Shown: piece after piece, positions 43,022-52,697 of the stretch
How positions within the stretch are numbered: the first letter of the stretch is position 1
Layout of the letters: every line of letters starts with the position of its first letter
Source of the DNA: Pseudomonas migulae
GTDB lineage: Bacteria; Pseudomonadota; Gammaproteobacteria; Pseudomonadales; Pseudomonadaceae
Assembly (NCBI RefSeq): GCF_024169315.1
Contig: NZ_JALJWR010000001.1
Coordinates: forward strand, 5,134,501-5,198,500
Length of the DNA stretch: 64,000 bases
Direction: 5' to 3'
Notes under the pieces: model-generated
The model's database searches: none
Told to the model about the DNA's origin: nothing
What the model saw: only the letters and a program-made list of their open reading frames with translations
Position numbers and translations under genes: made by a program

Positions 43022-45652
43022 ATGACCGATATTGATGCACGCTTGCGCGAGGACGTTCACCTGTTGGGTGAGCTGTTGGGCAATACCATTCGTGAGCAGT
43101 ACGGGGACGGGTTTCTCGACAAGATCGAGCAGATCCGAAAGGGCGCCAAGGCTGACCGTCGCGGTTCGATGGACGCCGAGCTGAGCGCCAGCCTCAACCA
43201 GTTGAGCGAAAACGAATTGCTGCCGGTGGCGCGGGCGTTCAACCAGTTTCTCAACCTCGCCAACATCGCCGAGCAATATCAGCTGATTCACCGCCGCGAA
43301 GAATCGCAGCCCGCGCCGTTCGAGGCGCGTGTGCTGCCCGAATTGCTCGCGCGCCTGCTTGCCGAAGGCCATGGTGCCGAATCACTGGCGCGGCAGTTGG
43401 GGCGACTGGAAATCGAGCTGGTGTTGACCGCTCACCCGACCGAAGTGGCGCGTCGCACGCTGATCCAGAAATACGATGCCATCGCCGCGCAACTCGCCGC
43501 TCAGGACCATCGCGACCTGACCAGCGCCGAGCGCGAGCAGATTCACGTGAAGCTCCAGCGCCTGATCGCCGAAGCCTGGCATACCGAAGAAATCCGCCGC
43601 ACCCGCCCGACGCCCGTGGATGAGGCCAAATGGGGTTTCGCGGTGATCGAACATTCGCTGTGGCAAGCGATCCCGAACTATTTGCGCAAGGCCGATAAAG
43701 CCCTGCATGACGCCACCGGCCTGCATTTGCCGCTGGAGGCTGCGCCGATTCGCTTTGCTTCGTGGATGGGCGGCGACCGCGACGGCAACCCCAACGTGAC
43801 GGCTGCCGTGACCCGTGAGGTGTTGCTGTTGGCGCGCTGGATGGCTGCTGATTTGTACGTGCGCGATGTCGATCACCTCGCGGCCGAACTGTCGATGCAA
43901 CAGGCCAGCGACGCGCTGAAAGCCAAGGCCGGCGATAGCGCCGAACCCTATCGTGCCGTCCTTAAACAATTGCGTGAACGCCTGCGCGCCACCCGTAACT
44001 GGGCACATGCGGCCTTGACGACCGCGACGCCGGCGCCCGCCGATGTGTTGCAAAACAATCGCGACCTGCTCGATCCGCTGGAGCTCTGTTACCAGTCTCT
44101 GCACGAGTGCGGGATGGGCGTGATTGCCGATGGGCCGCTGCTTGATTGCCTGCGTCGGGCCGTGACGTTCGGCCTGTTCCTGGTGCGTCTCGATGTGCGT
44201 CAGGATTCGTCGCGACACTCGGCGGCGATGACTGAAATCACCGATTACCTCGGCCTCGGTCGCTACGAAGACTGGAGCGAAGAGGAGCGCATCGCCTTCC
44301 TGATGCGCGAGCTGAACAACCGTCGTCCGTTGCTGCCGGCGTACTTCAAACCCTCCGCCGACACCGCTGAAGTGCTGGCGACGTGCCGGGAAATCGCAGC
44401 CGCGCCGGGTGCCTCGCTCGGTTCGTACGTGATCTCCATGGCCGGCGCCGCCTCCGATGTGCTCGCCGTGCAACTGCTGCTCAAAGAGTCTGGCGTGTTG
44501 CGACCGATGCGCGTGGTGCCGCTGTTCGAAACCCTCGCCGACCTCGATAACGCTGGCCCGGTGATCGAAAAACTGTTGCTGCTGCCGGGTTATCGCGCGC
44601 GCCTGCAAGGGCCGCAGGAAGTGATGATCGGTTATTCCGACTCGGCCAAGGACGCCGGCACCACCGCGGCGGCCTGGGCGCAGTACCGGGCGCAGGAGCG
44701 TCTGGTGGATATTTGCCGCGAGCAGCAAGTGGAGTTGCTGTTGTTCCACGGTCGCGGAGGCACCGTGGGCCGTGGCGGCGGCCCGGCGCACGCGGCGATC
44801 CTGTCGCAGCCGCCGGGTTCGGTGGCGGGGCGGTTCCGCACCACCGAACAAGGCGAAATGATTCGTTTCAAATTCGGACTACCGGACATCGCCGAGCAAA
44901 ACCTCAATCTATACCTCGCCGCCGTGCTGGAGGCGACTTTGCTGCCGCCACCACCACCGGAACCCGCCTGGCGCCACTTGATGGACGAATTGGCGGCAGA
45001 CGGTGTCAGCGCTTACCGCGCCGTGGTGCGGGAAAATCCGCAATTCGTCGAGTATTTCCGTCAGTCCACGCCGGAGCAGGAGCTGGGACGCCTGCCACTG
45101 GGCAGTCGCCCGGCCAAACGCCGTGCCGGCGGAATCGAAAGCCTGCGGGCGATCCCGTGGATCTTCGGTTGGACCCAGACGCGGCTGATGCTGCCGGCCT
45201 GGCTCGGCTGGGAAGCGGCGCTGAGCAAGGCGCTGGAGCGTGGCGAAGGTGAACTGCTGGGGCAGATGCGCGAGCAGTGGCCGTTCTTCCGCACGCGCAT
45301 CGATATGCTGGAAATGGTCCTGGCCAAGGCCGACGCCGACATCGCCCGCTCCTATGATGAGCGGTTGGTCGAGCCGGATCTGCTGCCGTTGGGTGCGCAT
45401 TTACGCGACCTATTGTCGCAGGCTTGTGCGGTTGTCCTGGGGTTGACCGGTCAGTCTCAGCTACTGGCACATAGCCCAGACACCCTCGAATTCATTCGCT
45501 TGCGCAACACCTACCTCGACCCGCTTCATCTATTGCAGGCCGAGTTGCTGGCGCGTTCGCGACAGCAGGAAGTGGCGCAGGGCAGCCCGGTAGAACAGGC
45601 GTTGCTGGTGTCTGTGGCGGGGATTGCCGCCGGTTTGCGAAATACCGGCTAA
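43022..45652 (+). CDS. ppc: Phosphoenolpyruvate carboxylase
   Basis: An 876-aa enzyme that carboxylates phosphoenolpyruvate to oxaloacetate, refilling the TCA cycle. Conserved sites: the catalytic histidine in [14 protein letters not shown], the loop [13 protein letters not shown], and the arginine/glycine segment [20 protein letters not shown] with [15 protein letters not shown] after it. The C-terminus ends [12 protein letters not shown], as in the family. Length is normal and the frame complete. ATG 43022 is preceded by GAGAACGGCTG; the ribosome site is modest. Confidence 0.97.
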   Translation: MTDIDARLREDVHLLGELLGNTIREQYGDGFLDKIEQIRKGAKADRRGSMDAELSASLNQLSENELLPVARAFNQFLNLANIAEQYQLIHRREESQPAPFEARVLPELLARLLAEGHGAESLARQLGRLEIELVLTAHPTEVARRTLIQKYDAIAAQLAAQDHRDLTSAEREQIHVKLQRLIAEAWHTEEIRRTRPTPVDEAKWGFAVIEHSLWQAIPNYLRKADKALHDATGLHLPLEAAPIRFASWMGGDRDGNPNVTAAVTREVLLLARWMAADLYVRDVDHLAAELSMQQASDALKAKAGDSAEPYRAVLKQLRERLRATRNWAHAALTTATPAPADVLQNNRDLLDPLELCYQSLHECGMGVIADGPLLDCLRRAVTFGLFLVRLDVRQDSSRHSAAMTEITDYLGLGRYEDWSEEERIAFLMRELNNRRPLLPAYFKPSADTAEVLATCREIAAAPGASLGSYVISMAGAASDVLAVQLLLKESGVLRPMRVVPLFETLADLDNAGPVIEKLLLLPGYRARLQGPQEVMIGYSDSAKDAGTTAAAWAQYRAQERLVDICREQQVELLLFHGRGGTVGRGGGPAHAAILSQPPGSVAGRFRTTEQGEMIRFKFGLPDIAEQNLNLYLAAVLEATLLPPPPPEPAWRHLMDELAADGVSAYRAVVRENPQFVEYFRQSTPEQELGRLPLGSRPAKRRAGGIESLRAIPWIFGWTQTRLMLPAWLGWEAALSKALERGEGELLGQMREQWPFFRTRIDMLEMVLAKADADIARSYDERLVEPDLLPLGAHLRDLLSQACAVVLGLTGQSQLLAHSPDTLEFIRLRNTYLDPLHLLQAELLARSRQQEVAQGSPVEQALLVSVAGIAAGLRNTG

Positions 45653-46588
<936 letters not shown>

Positions 46589-46603
46589 TCACCGCTTGTT
46601 CTT

Positions 46604-46627
46604 CTACGGCCCGCTTGCGGGCCGTAG
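46604..46627 (+). terminator. Terminator-like hairpin after adk
   Basis: CTACGGCCCG-CTTG-CGGGCCGTAG, a perfect 10-bp stem, with the weak tail TTGTTT. It lies 15 bases past the adk stop. The -10-like TATACT at 46633-46638 follows and could serve tsaB. Confidence 0.75.
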
Positions 46628-46675
46628 TTGTTTATACTGGCGCACTTTTTCTGACCCTCTCTTACGGAAACATCG

Positions 46676-47350
46676 ATGAGCACCTTGCTGGCCCTGGACA
46701 CCGCGACCGAAGCTTGCTCCGTTGCCTTGCTGCATGACGGCAAAGTCACGAGCCATTACGAGGTGATCCCGCGCCTGCATGCGCAGAAGCTGTTGCCGAT
46801 GATCCAGCAATTGCTCGCCGATGCCGGGACGACCCTGCAAGCGGTCGATGCGATTGCCTTTGGCCGTGGGCCGGGCGCGTTCACCGGGGTGCGGATTGCC
46901 ATTGGCGTGGTGCAAGGCCTGGCGTTTGCGCTGGATCGCCCGGTGTTGCCGGTGTCGAACCTTGCCGTGCTGGCGCAGCGGGCGTATCGCGAACATGGCG
47001 TGAGTCAGGTCGCGGCAGCCATCGATGCGCGCATGGATGAAGTGTACTGGGGTTGCTACCGTGAAACGGCGGGGGAGATGCGACTGGTCGGCAAAGAAGC
47101 CGTGTTGCCGCCGGAAGCGGCAGCGTTGCCTGCCGATGCCAGCGGCGACTGGTTTGGCGCGGGCACCGGTTGGGGTTATGCCGATCGCATTGCCGTCAGC
47201 CTGATGGGGCAGGATGCGGGTATGTTGCCCCACGCCGAAGACCTGCTGACCCTGGCGCAATTTGCCTGGGCACGCGGTGAAGCGATCGTGGCGGATGAGG
47301 CACAGCCGGTTTATCTGCGCGACAAGGTTGCGACCCCGAAAGCGCGTTAA
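46676..47350 (+). CDS. tsaB: TsaB, tRNA threonylcarbamoyladenosine biosynthesis protein
   Basis: A 224-aa partner of TsaD and TsaE in making t6A37 of tRNAs that read ANN codons. The ASKHA-fold start LLALDTATEACSVAL and the motif FGRGPGAFTGVRIAIGVVQGLAFA are typical; the C-terminus ends PVYLRDKVA. As in other gammaproteobacteria it lacks the TsaD metal site (no HxxxH). ATG 46676 follows ACGGA. Its place directly after adk is conserved in Pseudomonas. Confidence 0.95.
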   Translation: MSTLLALDTATEACSVALLHDGKVTSHYEVIPRLHAQKLLPMIQQLLADAGTTLQAVDAIAFGRGPGAFTGVRIAIGVVQGLAFALDRPVLPVSNLAVLAQRAYREHGVSQVAAAIDARMDEVYWGCYRETAGEMRLVGKEAVLPPEAAALPADASGDWFGAGTGWGYADRIAVSLMGQDAGMLPHAEDLLTLAQFAWARGEAIVADEAQPVYLRDKVATPKAR

Positions 47351-47374
47351 ATCAGCCAGCACCGAGTTGGCCCA

Positions 47375-47466
47375 ATCGCTGGCGAGCCAGCTCCCACAGG
47401 ATTCGTGTCGGAATCAAAAGGTGTGAGCAACGCAAAAACCTGTGGGAGCTGGCTTGCCAGCGATGG
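47375..47466. repeat. REP inverted pair, GAGCTGGCTTGCCAGCGATGG variant
   Basis: ATCGCTGGCGAGCCAGCTCC (47375-47400, one difference) opposes CCTGTGGGAGCTGGCTTGCC plus AGCGATGG (47439-47466). The rest of the 259-base gap is AT-rich upstream sequence of the next gene. Confidence 0.88.
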
Positions 47467-47609
47467 CGATCCAACAGATGTAACCAATCGTCGTTTTATC
47501 CCCCCGCTTTTAAACCTTTTCGCTTTTCTGTGTTCTAGTTATCACTCGGCGGTTTGCGAAGTGGGTTATGTGCCACTAGACTGCCATCATCGATACCGAG
47601 CATGACTTT

Positions 47610-47915
47610 ATGCGTATAGACGGCCTTTCCTCTCAGTCCTACCCCATCAAGCGCAAGCCTCGCAAAGGGCATGTGGTTGAGGACGAATCCGTCGATATCG
47701 AGGGTGAGCTGGAATTTCCTTCGGAAGAGCAACTGGCCGCTCGCGCCGCCAAAGCCTCTGCGCAGCGCCTGAGCAATCTCCCCGCGCGTCAACAAGACAT
47801 GATTTACCACCGCGCCATGAGCAAAAGCGTAGCGATGGCCCTGGCCAGCTACCTCAGCACGGCCGGTTTCGTCGATTGGGATTCGGATGTACTGGGCCTC
47901 GACCTGTACATCTGA
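47610..47915 (+). CDS. Conserved hypothetical protein, 101 aa
   Basis: Starts MRIDGLSSQSYPIKRKPRKG, then an acidic stretch (DESVDIEGELEFPSEEQLA), then helices QRLSNLPARQQDMIYHRA and AMALASYLSTAGFV. There is no signal peptide or known motif. Its stop overlaps the DUF72 gene in TGATG, so the two are translated together. The basic N-terminus and acidic middle suggest a flexible adaptor, but that is speculation. Confidence 0.78.
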   Translation: MRIDGLSSQSYPIKRKPRKGHVVEDESVDIEGELEFPSEEQLAARAAKASAQRLSNLPARQQDMIYHRAMSKSVAMALASYLSTAGFVDWDSDVLGLDLYI

Positions 47916-48775
47916 TGCAGCTGCCTTATTACCTCGGCTGCCCGTCCTGGAGTGAAAACGCCTGGCGCGATTACCTCTATCCGCAAGACGCGAAAACCTC
48001 CGACTTTCTTAATCTGTATTCTCAAGTATTCAATGCCGTGGAAGGCAATACGACCTTCTACGCGAGCCCGGCTGCCAGCACCGTGCAGCGCTGGGCCGAG
48101 ACCATGCCCGAACATTTTCGCTTCACCGCCAAATTCCCCGGCGACATCAGCCACGGCGGTGACTTGCGCGAACAGCTGACCGCCACCGAAACGTTCCTGC
48201 AACTGCTCAGCCCCTTGGGTGAGCGAGTCTCGCCGCTATGGTTGCAGCTGTCGAAAAGCTTCACTCCCCAACGACTGCACGAGCTGGCGGGTTTTATCGA
48301 CGCGGTGGACCGGCCTCTGGCCATCGAAGTGCGGCATGACGATTTCTTCGCCAAGGGTGATGCCGAGCGCTCGCTCAATCGTCTGCTGCTGGATCGCGGT
48401 GTCGAACGTATCTGCCTCGATCCGCGTGCGCTGTTCAGTTGCACCTCGACCGATCCTTCCGTACTCCACGCCCAATCGAAGAAACCCAGGGTTCCGCCCC
48501 GTCCGGCGGCGTTCACCCGGTTCCCGCAAGTGCGCTTCATTGGCCATCCGCAATTGGAAGCCAACGATCCGTTCCTGGTGCCCTGGGTCGAAAAAATCGC
48601 CCTGTGGATCGAAGAGGGCCGCACGCCGTATATCTTCCTGCACACCGCCGACAATCTGTTGGCCGCAAAACTGGCGCAACGTTTTCACGCAAAACTGATG
48701 CTGCGTTTGCCTGGCTTGCCGCCGCTGCCTGAGCTATACAGAGAGCCCGCCGCCGAGCAACTTGGCCTGCTCTGA
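47915..48775 (+). CDS. DUF72 family protein (YecE-like)
   Basis: A 286-aa TIM-barrel protein of the DUF72 family. Start ATG 47915 overlaps the previous stop; family segments begin at once with YYLGCPSWSENAWRDYLYP. Others are FNAVEGNTTFYASPAASTVQ, FRFTAKFPGDISH, LWLQLSKSFTPQRLHEL and TPYIFLHTADNLLAAKLAQ. The role of DUF72 proteins is not established; structures suggest a sugar-like or phosphate ligand. Here the gene forms a coupled pair with the 101-aa protein. Confidence 0.88.
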   Translation: MQLPYYLGCPSWSENAWRDYLYPQDAKTSDFLNLYSQVFNAVEGNTTFYASPAASTVQRWAETMPEHFRFTAKFPGDISHGGDLREQLTATETFLQLLSPLGERVSPLWLQLSKSFTPQRLHELAGFIDAVDRPLAIEVRHDDFFAKGDAERSLNRLLLDRGVERICLDPRALFSCTSTDPSVLHAQSKKPRVPPRPAAFTRFPQVRFIGHPQLEANDPFLVPWVEKIALWIEEGRTPYIFLHTADNLLAAKLAQRFHAKLMLRLPGLPPLPELYREPAAEQLGLL

Positions 48776-48808
48776 GGCGGATTCCCTGCCTTTTTCAGGA
48801 GCCTGCCA

Positions 48809-49630
48809 ATGGATGCGCAAACCCTTCGAGCCCAGGCGTTCAAAGCGCTGCATGAACGCGACGGGGCTTTTGTCATTCCCAACCCGTGGGACGCCGGCTC
48901 GGCGAAAATGCTCGCCAGCCTGGGCTTCGAGGCGCTGGCGACCACCAGTGCCGGTTATGCCTTCTCCAACGCACGCCCCGATGGCGCATTGACGCTGGAC
49001 GATACGCTGGCGAACGTTCGGGCGATTGTCGCGGCTACCGATCTGCCGGTGGCGGTCGATCTGGAAAACGGTTTCGCCGACGATCCGGTCGAATGTGCGC
49101 AAAGCATTTTGCAAGCCGCCGCAGCAGGTGCCGTTGGCGGTTCGATCGAAGATGCCACGGGGCGTGCAGACGCGCCGATTTACTGCTTCGAGCATGCGGT
49201 GGCGCGTGTTGAAGCCGCCGTCGCAGCGGCTCGCAGTTTGCCGTTCCCCTTCACGCTGACGGCTCGGGCCGAGAACTTCCTGCATGGCAATCCCGATCTG
49301 GACGATACGATTCGCCGTTTGCAGGCTTTCGCCGAAGCGGGCGCCGACGTGTTGTACGCGCCGGGGCTGCGCAGCGCTGAGGACGTGTTGGCGGTGGTCC
49401 GCGCCGTGGCGCCCAAGCCGGTGAACGTGTTGATGTCCGGCGGGCTCAAACTGACGGTCGAGCAGTTGAGCGAAATGGGCGTCAAACGCATCAGCGTCGG
49501 TTCGGCGCTGGCCCTGGCGGCGTATGGCGAATTCTTCCGCGCGGCCCAAGAGATAAAGACCACGGGCACCTTCAACTTTACGTCGCGGTCGATGCCGTAC
49601 GCGCAGGCCAACCAATTGTTCAAAGGCTGA
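48809..49630 (+). CDS. Isocitrate lyase/PEP mutase-superfamily enzyme
   Basis: A 273-aa beta-barrel enzyme. The start ATG 48809 has AGGAG nine bases upstream. Family motifs: FVIPNPWDAGSAKMLASLGF, ALATTSAGYAFS (where PEP mutases have STSG), AVDLENGF (metal-binding acidic pair), GGSIEDATG, and LMSGGLKLTVEQLSEMGVKRISVGS. The lyase motif KKCGH is absent, so it is not isocitrate or methylisocitrate lyase; an oxaloacetate hydrolase or other C-C/C-P lyase is possible. Lies in one direction with the DUF72 and extensin-like genes. Confidence 0.85.
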   Translation: MDAQTLRAQAFKALHERDGAFVIPNPWDAGSAKMLASLGFEALATTSAGYAFSNARPDGALTLDDTLANVRAIVAATDLPVAVDLENGFADDPVECAQSILQAAAAGAVGGSIEDATGRADAPIYCFEHAVARVEAAVAAARSLPFPFTLTARAENFLHGNPDLDDTIRRLQAFAEAGADVLYAPGLRSAEDVLAVVRAVAPKPVNVLMSGGLKLTVEQLSEMGVKRISVGSALALAAYGEFFRAAQEIKTTGTFNFTSRSMPYAQANQLFKG

Positions 49631-49632
49631 CA

Positions 49633-50328
49633 ATGCGGTTTTTGCGGGTAATGCTGGTGTTGGTGCTGATGGTCGGCGTGGCGGGCGTGAGCGTCTGGCG
49701 TGGCTGGATTTCGCTGCCGCCGCAGTGGAACCCGTGGGCGCCGCTGGACGTGAAGGCCGAACCGAACCTGTTGACCCGCTACAAACTGATGCGGCTGCGC
49801 GATGATCCGCAACTGTGCGAGCAAGCCCTGAGCAGTTCCGGATTACGCGTCGCCCCTCAAGCCGACAGTCCTGACGCAAAGTGTCCGTTGAACGACACCT
49901 TGCGCGTGCAGGGCGGCGACGTCGCATTGAGCAGCAGCTTCCTCGCCAGTTGCCGCCTGGCGGTGTCGTTTGCCCTGTTCGAGCATCACGCGTTGCAGCC
50001 GGCGGCGCAGGCGGTCTATGGGCAAGCGGTCACCCGCGTCGACCATCTCGGCAGCTTTGCCTGTCGCAACGTCTACGGCCGTGAGAATGGCAGGCGCAGC
50101 CAGCATGCCACGGCCGATGCGCTGGATATCGCCGGTTTCCGCCTGGCGGACGGGCGTTCCATCAGTGTGCTCAAGGATTGGCCGAAGGATAATCAGGACG
50201 CGCGGTTTTTACGCCAGGTCCGCGACGGCGCCTGCGACGTGTTCAGTGTGGTGTTGAGTCCGGACTACAACGCCGCCCATCGCAATCATTTTCACGTGGA
50301 TGTCGGGCCGTGGTGGGTCTGTCGCTGA
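49633..50328 (+). CDS. Extensin-like C-terminal domain protein, membrane-anchored
   Basis: A 231-aa protein with an uncleaved N-terminal anchor, MRFLRVMLVLVLMVGVAGVS, and a periplasmic domain. The end carries the LAS-type peptidase-like motif SQHATADALDIAGF with the later HRNHFHVDVG (conserved H...D...H-x-H pattern, as in D-Ala-D-Ala peptidases). Four or more cysteines (QLCEQAL, DAKCPLND, SCRLA, ACRNV, ACDVF) may form disulfides. It probably acts on peptidoglycan. Two bases after the PEP mutase-like gene; ends 17 bases before the convergent gene's stop. Confidence 0.87.
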   Translation: MRFLRVMLVLVLMVGVAGVSVWRGWISLPPQWNPWAPLDVKAEPNLLTRYKLMRLRDDPQLCEQALSSSGLRVAPQADSPDAKCPLNDTLRVQGGDVALSSSFLASCRLAVSFALFEHHALQPAAQAVYGQAVTRVDHLGSFACRNVYGRENGRRSQHATADALDIAGFRLADGRSISVLKDWPKDNQDARFLRQVRDGACDVFSVVLSPDYNAAHRNHFHVDVGPWWVCR

Positions 50329-50345
50329 GGGCTTGCTATTGAAGG

Positions 50346-50966
50346 TCAGGCGGCGATGCGCAGGTTCTGCAGAACGATCGGGCGCGCCCAGCCGATGTCG
50401 AAATCAAAGTTCTTCTGTTGCTCGGCAAGTTCTTCGGGCGGGAACGGCGGGAAGGGCTTGTCCAGCAGGTCCATTTCGAATTCGGCGATCGGCAGGTGCA
50501 GTGGGCGCGGTTGCGGTGCAGCGCCTGGCACAGGCAGCGCCTGGCCATTGGTCAGCACGATCGGGCGAACCCAGCCGCTTTCGAAGTCCTGCTGTTTCTG
50601 CTGAGCGACGATTTCTTCTGCCGGGAACGGTGGGAACGGCTTGTCGGCCAGTTCCATTTCGAATTCGGCAATCGGCAGGAAAAGCGGCTCGGGTGGCTTG
50701 ACCTCGGTTTCCTTCACGTCGCATTCACGCTGGGAAACGATGTGCGCCAGTAGCTCACTGCCAATCGTAGGTTCGACCGGGCTCTCGAGATCGACCGCTG
50801 GGAAATCGAGAGAAGCCGGCACCACATCGCCCGACTGATCGGCCAGGGCCTGGGCAAAAAAATCCTGCCACAGGTGACTGACGCCGCTCAGTGCTTGGGA
50901 GTTTCGCAGGCCAAAATCGCCGTGGGGCGAGATGTAACCTATCGATGTGGGTTGAATGGCTGACAT
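50346..50966 (-). CDS. Hypothetical protein with a duplicated 46-residue module
   Basis: A 206-aa soluble protein of unknown function. Two copies of one module lie at about residues 97-142 and 158-203. Each starts LPIAEFEM-(E/D)-L, then DKPFPPFP-x-EE-(I/L), then an acidic QQK stretch, and ends GW-x-RPIVL. The link between them is proline-rich (PVPGAAPQPRP). The N-terminal third (SIGYISPHGDFGLRNSQ) is different. No signal peptide or catalytic motif is visible. Proline-rich modules suggest binding to a partner protein. Convergent with the extensin-like gene and divergent from rsmJ. Confidence 0.72.
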   Translation of the reverse strand: MSAIQPTSIGYISPHGDFGLRNSQALSGVSHLWQDFFAQALADQSGDVVPASLDFPAVDLESPVEPTIGSELLAHIVSQRECDVKETEVKPPEPLFLPIAEFEMELADKPFPPFPAEEIVAQQKQQDFESGWVRPIVLTNGQALPVPGAAPQPRPLHLPIAEFEMDLLDKPFPPFPPEELAEQQKNFDFDIGWARPIVLQNLRIAA

Positions 50967-51059
50967 TTTTCTCGGTCGACGCTCAGCTCTGGCAAAATGC
51001 TCGTTAGTTTTGTTATCGGCCGTTTTTGCCGATCATTAATTTTTTGAGCGTGTTTTCCC

Positions 51060-51842
51060 ATGATTGAGCAACCGGCGGCTTGCCGCATCCATGTCGAGGC
51101 CCTGGGCACGGCTTTTCAGCCACAGGCCGAGCAATGGGCTGAACGCCTGGGCCTGCCTTTGCAGGTCACTGATGGCGAGTTTGCCTTGCAGGTGGGCGAG
51201 CAGGGTTTGCAGTTGCAGCAGCTGGGGCCGGACGCGCCGGGGCCGGTGCGGGTAGACTTCGTCGAGGGTGGCGCGGCTCATCGCCGGTTGTTCGGCGGTG
51301 GCACCGGTCAGATGATCGCCAAGGCTGTTGGCATTGCGCAGGGCGTGCGCCCGCGGGTGCTGGATGCCACGGCGGGGCTGGGCAAAGATGCGTTCGTGCT
51401 GGCGAGCCTGGGCTGCGAGATGAGCCTGATCGAACGCCAGCCGTTGATCGGCGCGTTGCTTGAGGATGGTTTGGCCCGCGGCGCGGAAGATTTCGACGTG
51501 GCGTCGATTGTGGCGCGCATGCGTTTGCTCAAGGGCAACTCGATCGAGGTCATGCGCAACTGGGAGGGCGAGCCGCCGCAGGTGATCTACCTCGATCCGA
51601 TGTTTCCCCACCGTGAGAAAACCGCGCTGGTGAAGAAGGAAATGCGCCTGTTCCGGCCGTTGGTGGGGGATGACCCGGATGCACCCGCGTTGCTGGAGGC
51701 CGCGCTGGCCTTGGCCAGCCATCGAGTGGTGGTGAAGCGTCCGCGCAAGGCGCCGTGCATTGCGGGGCCGAAGCCGAGCCATGCGCTGGACGGGAAATCC
51801 AGTCGGTATGATATTTATCCGAAGAAGGCGCTGAAGCCTTAA
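51060..51842 (+). CDS. rsmJ: 16S rRNA guanine-1516 methyltransferase RsmJ
   Basis: A 260-aa SAM-dependent enzyme (formerly YhiQ) modifying G1516 of 16S rRNA. Family segments: [25 protein letters not shown], the SAM-binding motif [20 protein letters not shown], the catalytic-site motif [21 protein letters not shown], and the C-terminal [20 protein letters not shown]. Start ATG 51060. Length and motifs are complete. Confidence 0.95.
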   Translation: MIEQPAACRIHVEALGTAFQPQAEQWAERLGLPLQVTDGEFALQVGEQGLQLQQLGPDAPGPVRVDFVEGGAAHRRLFGGGTGQMIAKAVGIAQGVRPRVLDATAGLGKDAFVLASLGCEMSLIERQPLIGALLEDGLARGAEDFDVASIVARMRLLKGNSIEVMRNWEGEPPQVIYLDPMFPHREKTALVKKEMRLFRPLVGDDPDAPALLEAALALASHRVVVKRPRKAPCIAGPKPSHALDGKSSRYDIYPKKALKP

Positions 51843-51856
51843 GACCGCGTCGCCTG

Positions 51857-51932
51857 CTTCGCGAGCAAGCCCGCTCCCACATTTGATCTCCATACGACGC
51901 AGATCCAATGTGGGAGCGGGCTTGCTCGCGAA
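51857..51932. repeat. REP inverted pair (REPIN)
   Basis: CTTCGCGAGCAAGCCCGCTC plus CCACAT (51857 on) opposes ATGTGGGAGCGGGCTTGCTC plus GCGAAG (to 51932). It lies between the converging rsmJ and TetR genes. Confidence 0.93.
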
Positions 51933-51959
51933 GGGGCCAGACCGGACAACCAATAATTA

Positions 51960-52604
51960 TCAGACTGTCTCTGGCCGATAAGCCCGCATAAACAACCCCA
52001 CCACTTCCCGCACATGTTCCTCGGCCGCATCCCCGGTCAACGGCTCACCACAGCCATACAGCAAGCGAAAATTCCCCGCGCCCTTGAGCAGGCAAAAGAA
52101 GTGCTCCGCCGCGTTACGGGGCTTGTCGATGCTCAACGCGCCGCTCTGATCCACCTTGTTCAGCAACCGCTCCATGCCATGCAGCATGCGCTCCGGTCCG
52201 GCCTCGAAGAAGATTTGCGAGAGCTTCGGGTCCTGGCTCCCCAGTGTCATCATCAACCGGTGCAGGTTCACCGATTCATCGCTGTTGATCAGGTGATGAA
52301 AGCCACGCGCGATGTTCAACAGCACCGTTTCCACTGAGATGCCGTCGGGCAATTCGAAAAACAGCGTAGGCAATTGCTCTTCGCACTTGGCCACCACGGC
52401 GGCGGAGAACAGGGTCTCCTTGTCGTTGAAATGGCTGTAGACGGTCAGCTTCGACACGCCAGCTTCCGCCGCAACGGCGTCCATGCTGGTGCTCGCATAA
52501 CCATTGCTCAGAAACAGGATTTTCGCCGCGTCGAGGATGGCCTGGCGCTTGGCCAGATCTTTGGGGCGACCTGGACCATTGGGTGCTGAAAGATTGTTCG
52601 GCAT
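51960..52604 (-). CDS. mexL: TetR-family repressor of the adjacent RND pump (MexL-type)
   Basis: A 214-aa regulator. The helix-turn-helix domain reads RQAILDAAKILFLSNGYAST then AVAAEAGVSKLTVYSHFNDKETLF (about 19-65). It is divergent from an efflux membrane-fusion gene, just as mexL is from mexJ in P. aeruginosa, and rsmJ lies close by in both. By analogy it should repress the pump until bound by a drug. The 93-base region between the two genes has palindromic sequence that could be its operator. The gene name is by synteny and family. Confidence 0.8.
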   Translation of the reverse strand: MPNNLSAPNGPGRPKDLAKRQAILDAAKILFLSNGYASTSMDAVAAEAGVSKLTVYSHFNDKETLFSAAVVAKCEEQLPTLFFELPDGISVETVLLNIARGFHHLINSDESVNLHRLMMTLGSQDPKLSQIFFEAGPERMLHGMERLLNKVDQSGALSIDKPRNAAEHFFCLLKGAGNFRLLYGCGEPLTGDAAEEHVREVVGLFMRAYRPETV

Positions 52605-52615
52605 ATTCGCTTTTA

Positions 52616-52660
52616 ATACTGGACTGGTGAGTTTGCTATTAATAACATACTGGTCAGTAT
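52616..52660. promoter_or_regulatory. Palindromic sites between the TetR and RND genes, likely operator
   Basis: ATACTGGTCAGTAT (52647-52660) is a palindrome apart from its central GT. ATACTGGACTGGTG (52616-52629) repeats the left half. The sequence around them is AT-rich and would contain the two divergent promoters. Position between repressor and target fits an operator pair. Confidence 0.6.
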
Positions 52661-52697
52661 AATTATTCCAAGCACCATTAGCGAAAGGTCCTTCACC

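Noticed and set aside
43382..44851. 489-codon open frame on the minus strand inside ppc
   Set aside because: Antisense to PEP carboxylase with H/R/Q-rich nonsense sequence.
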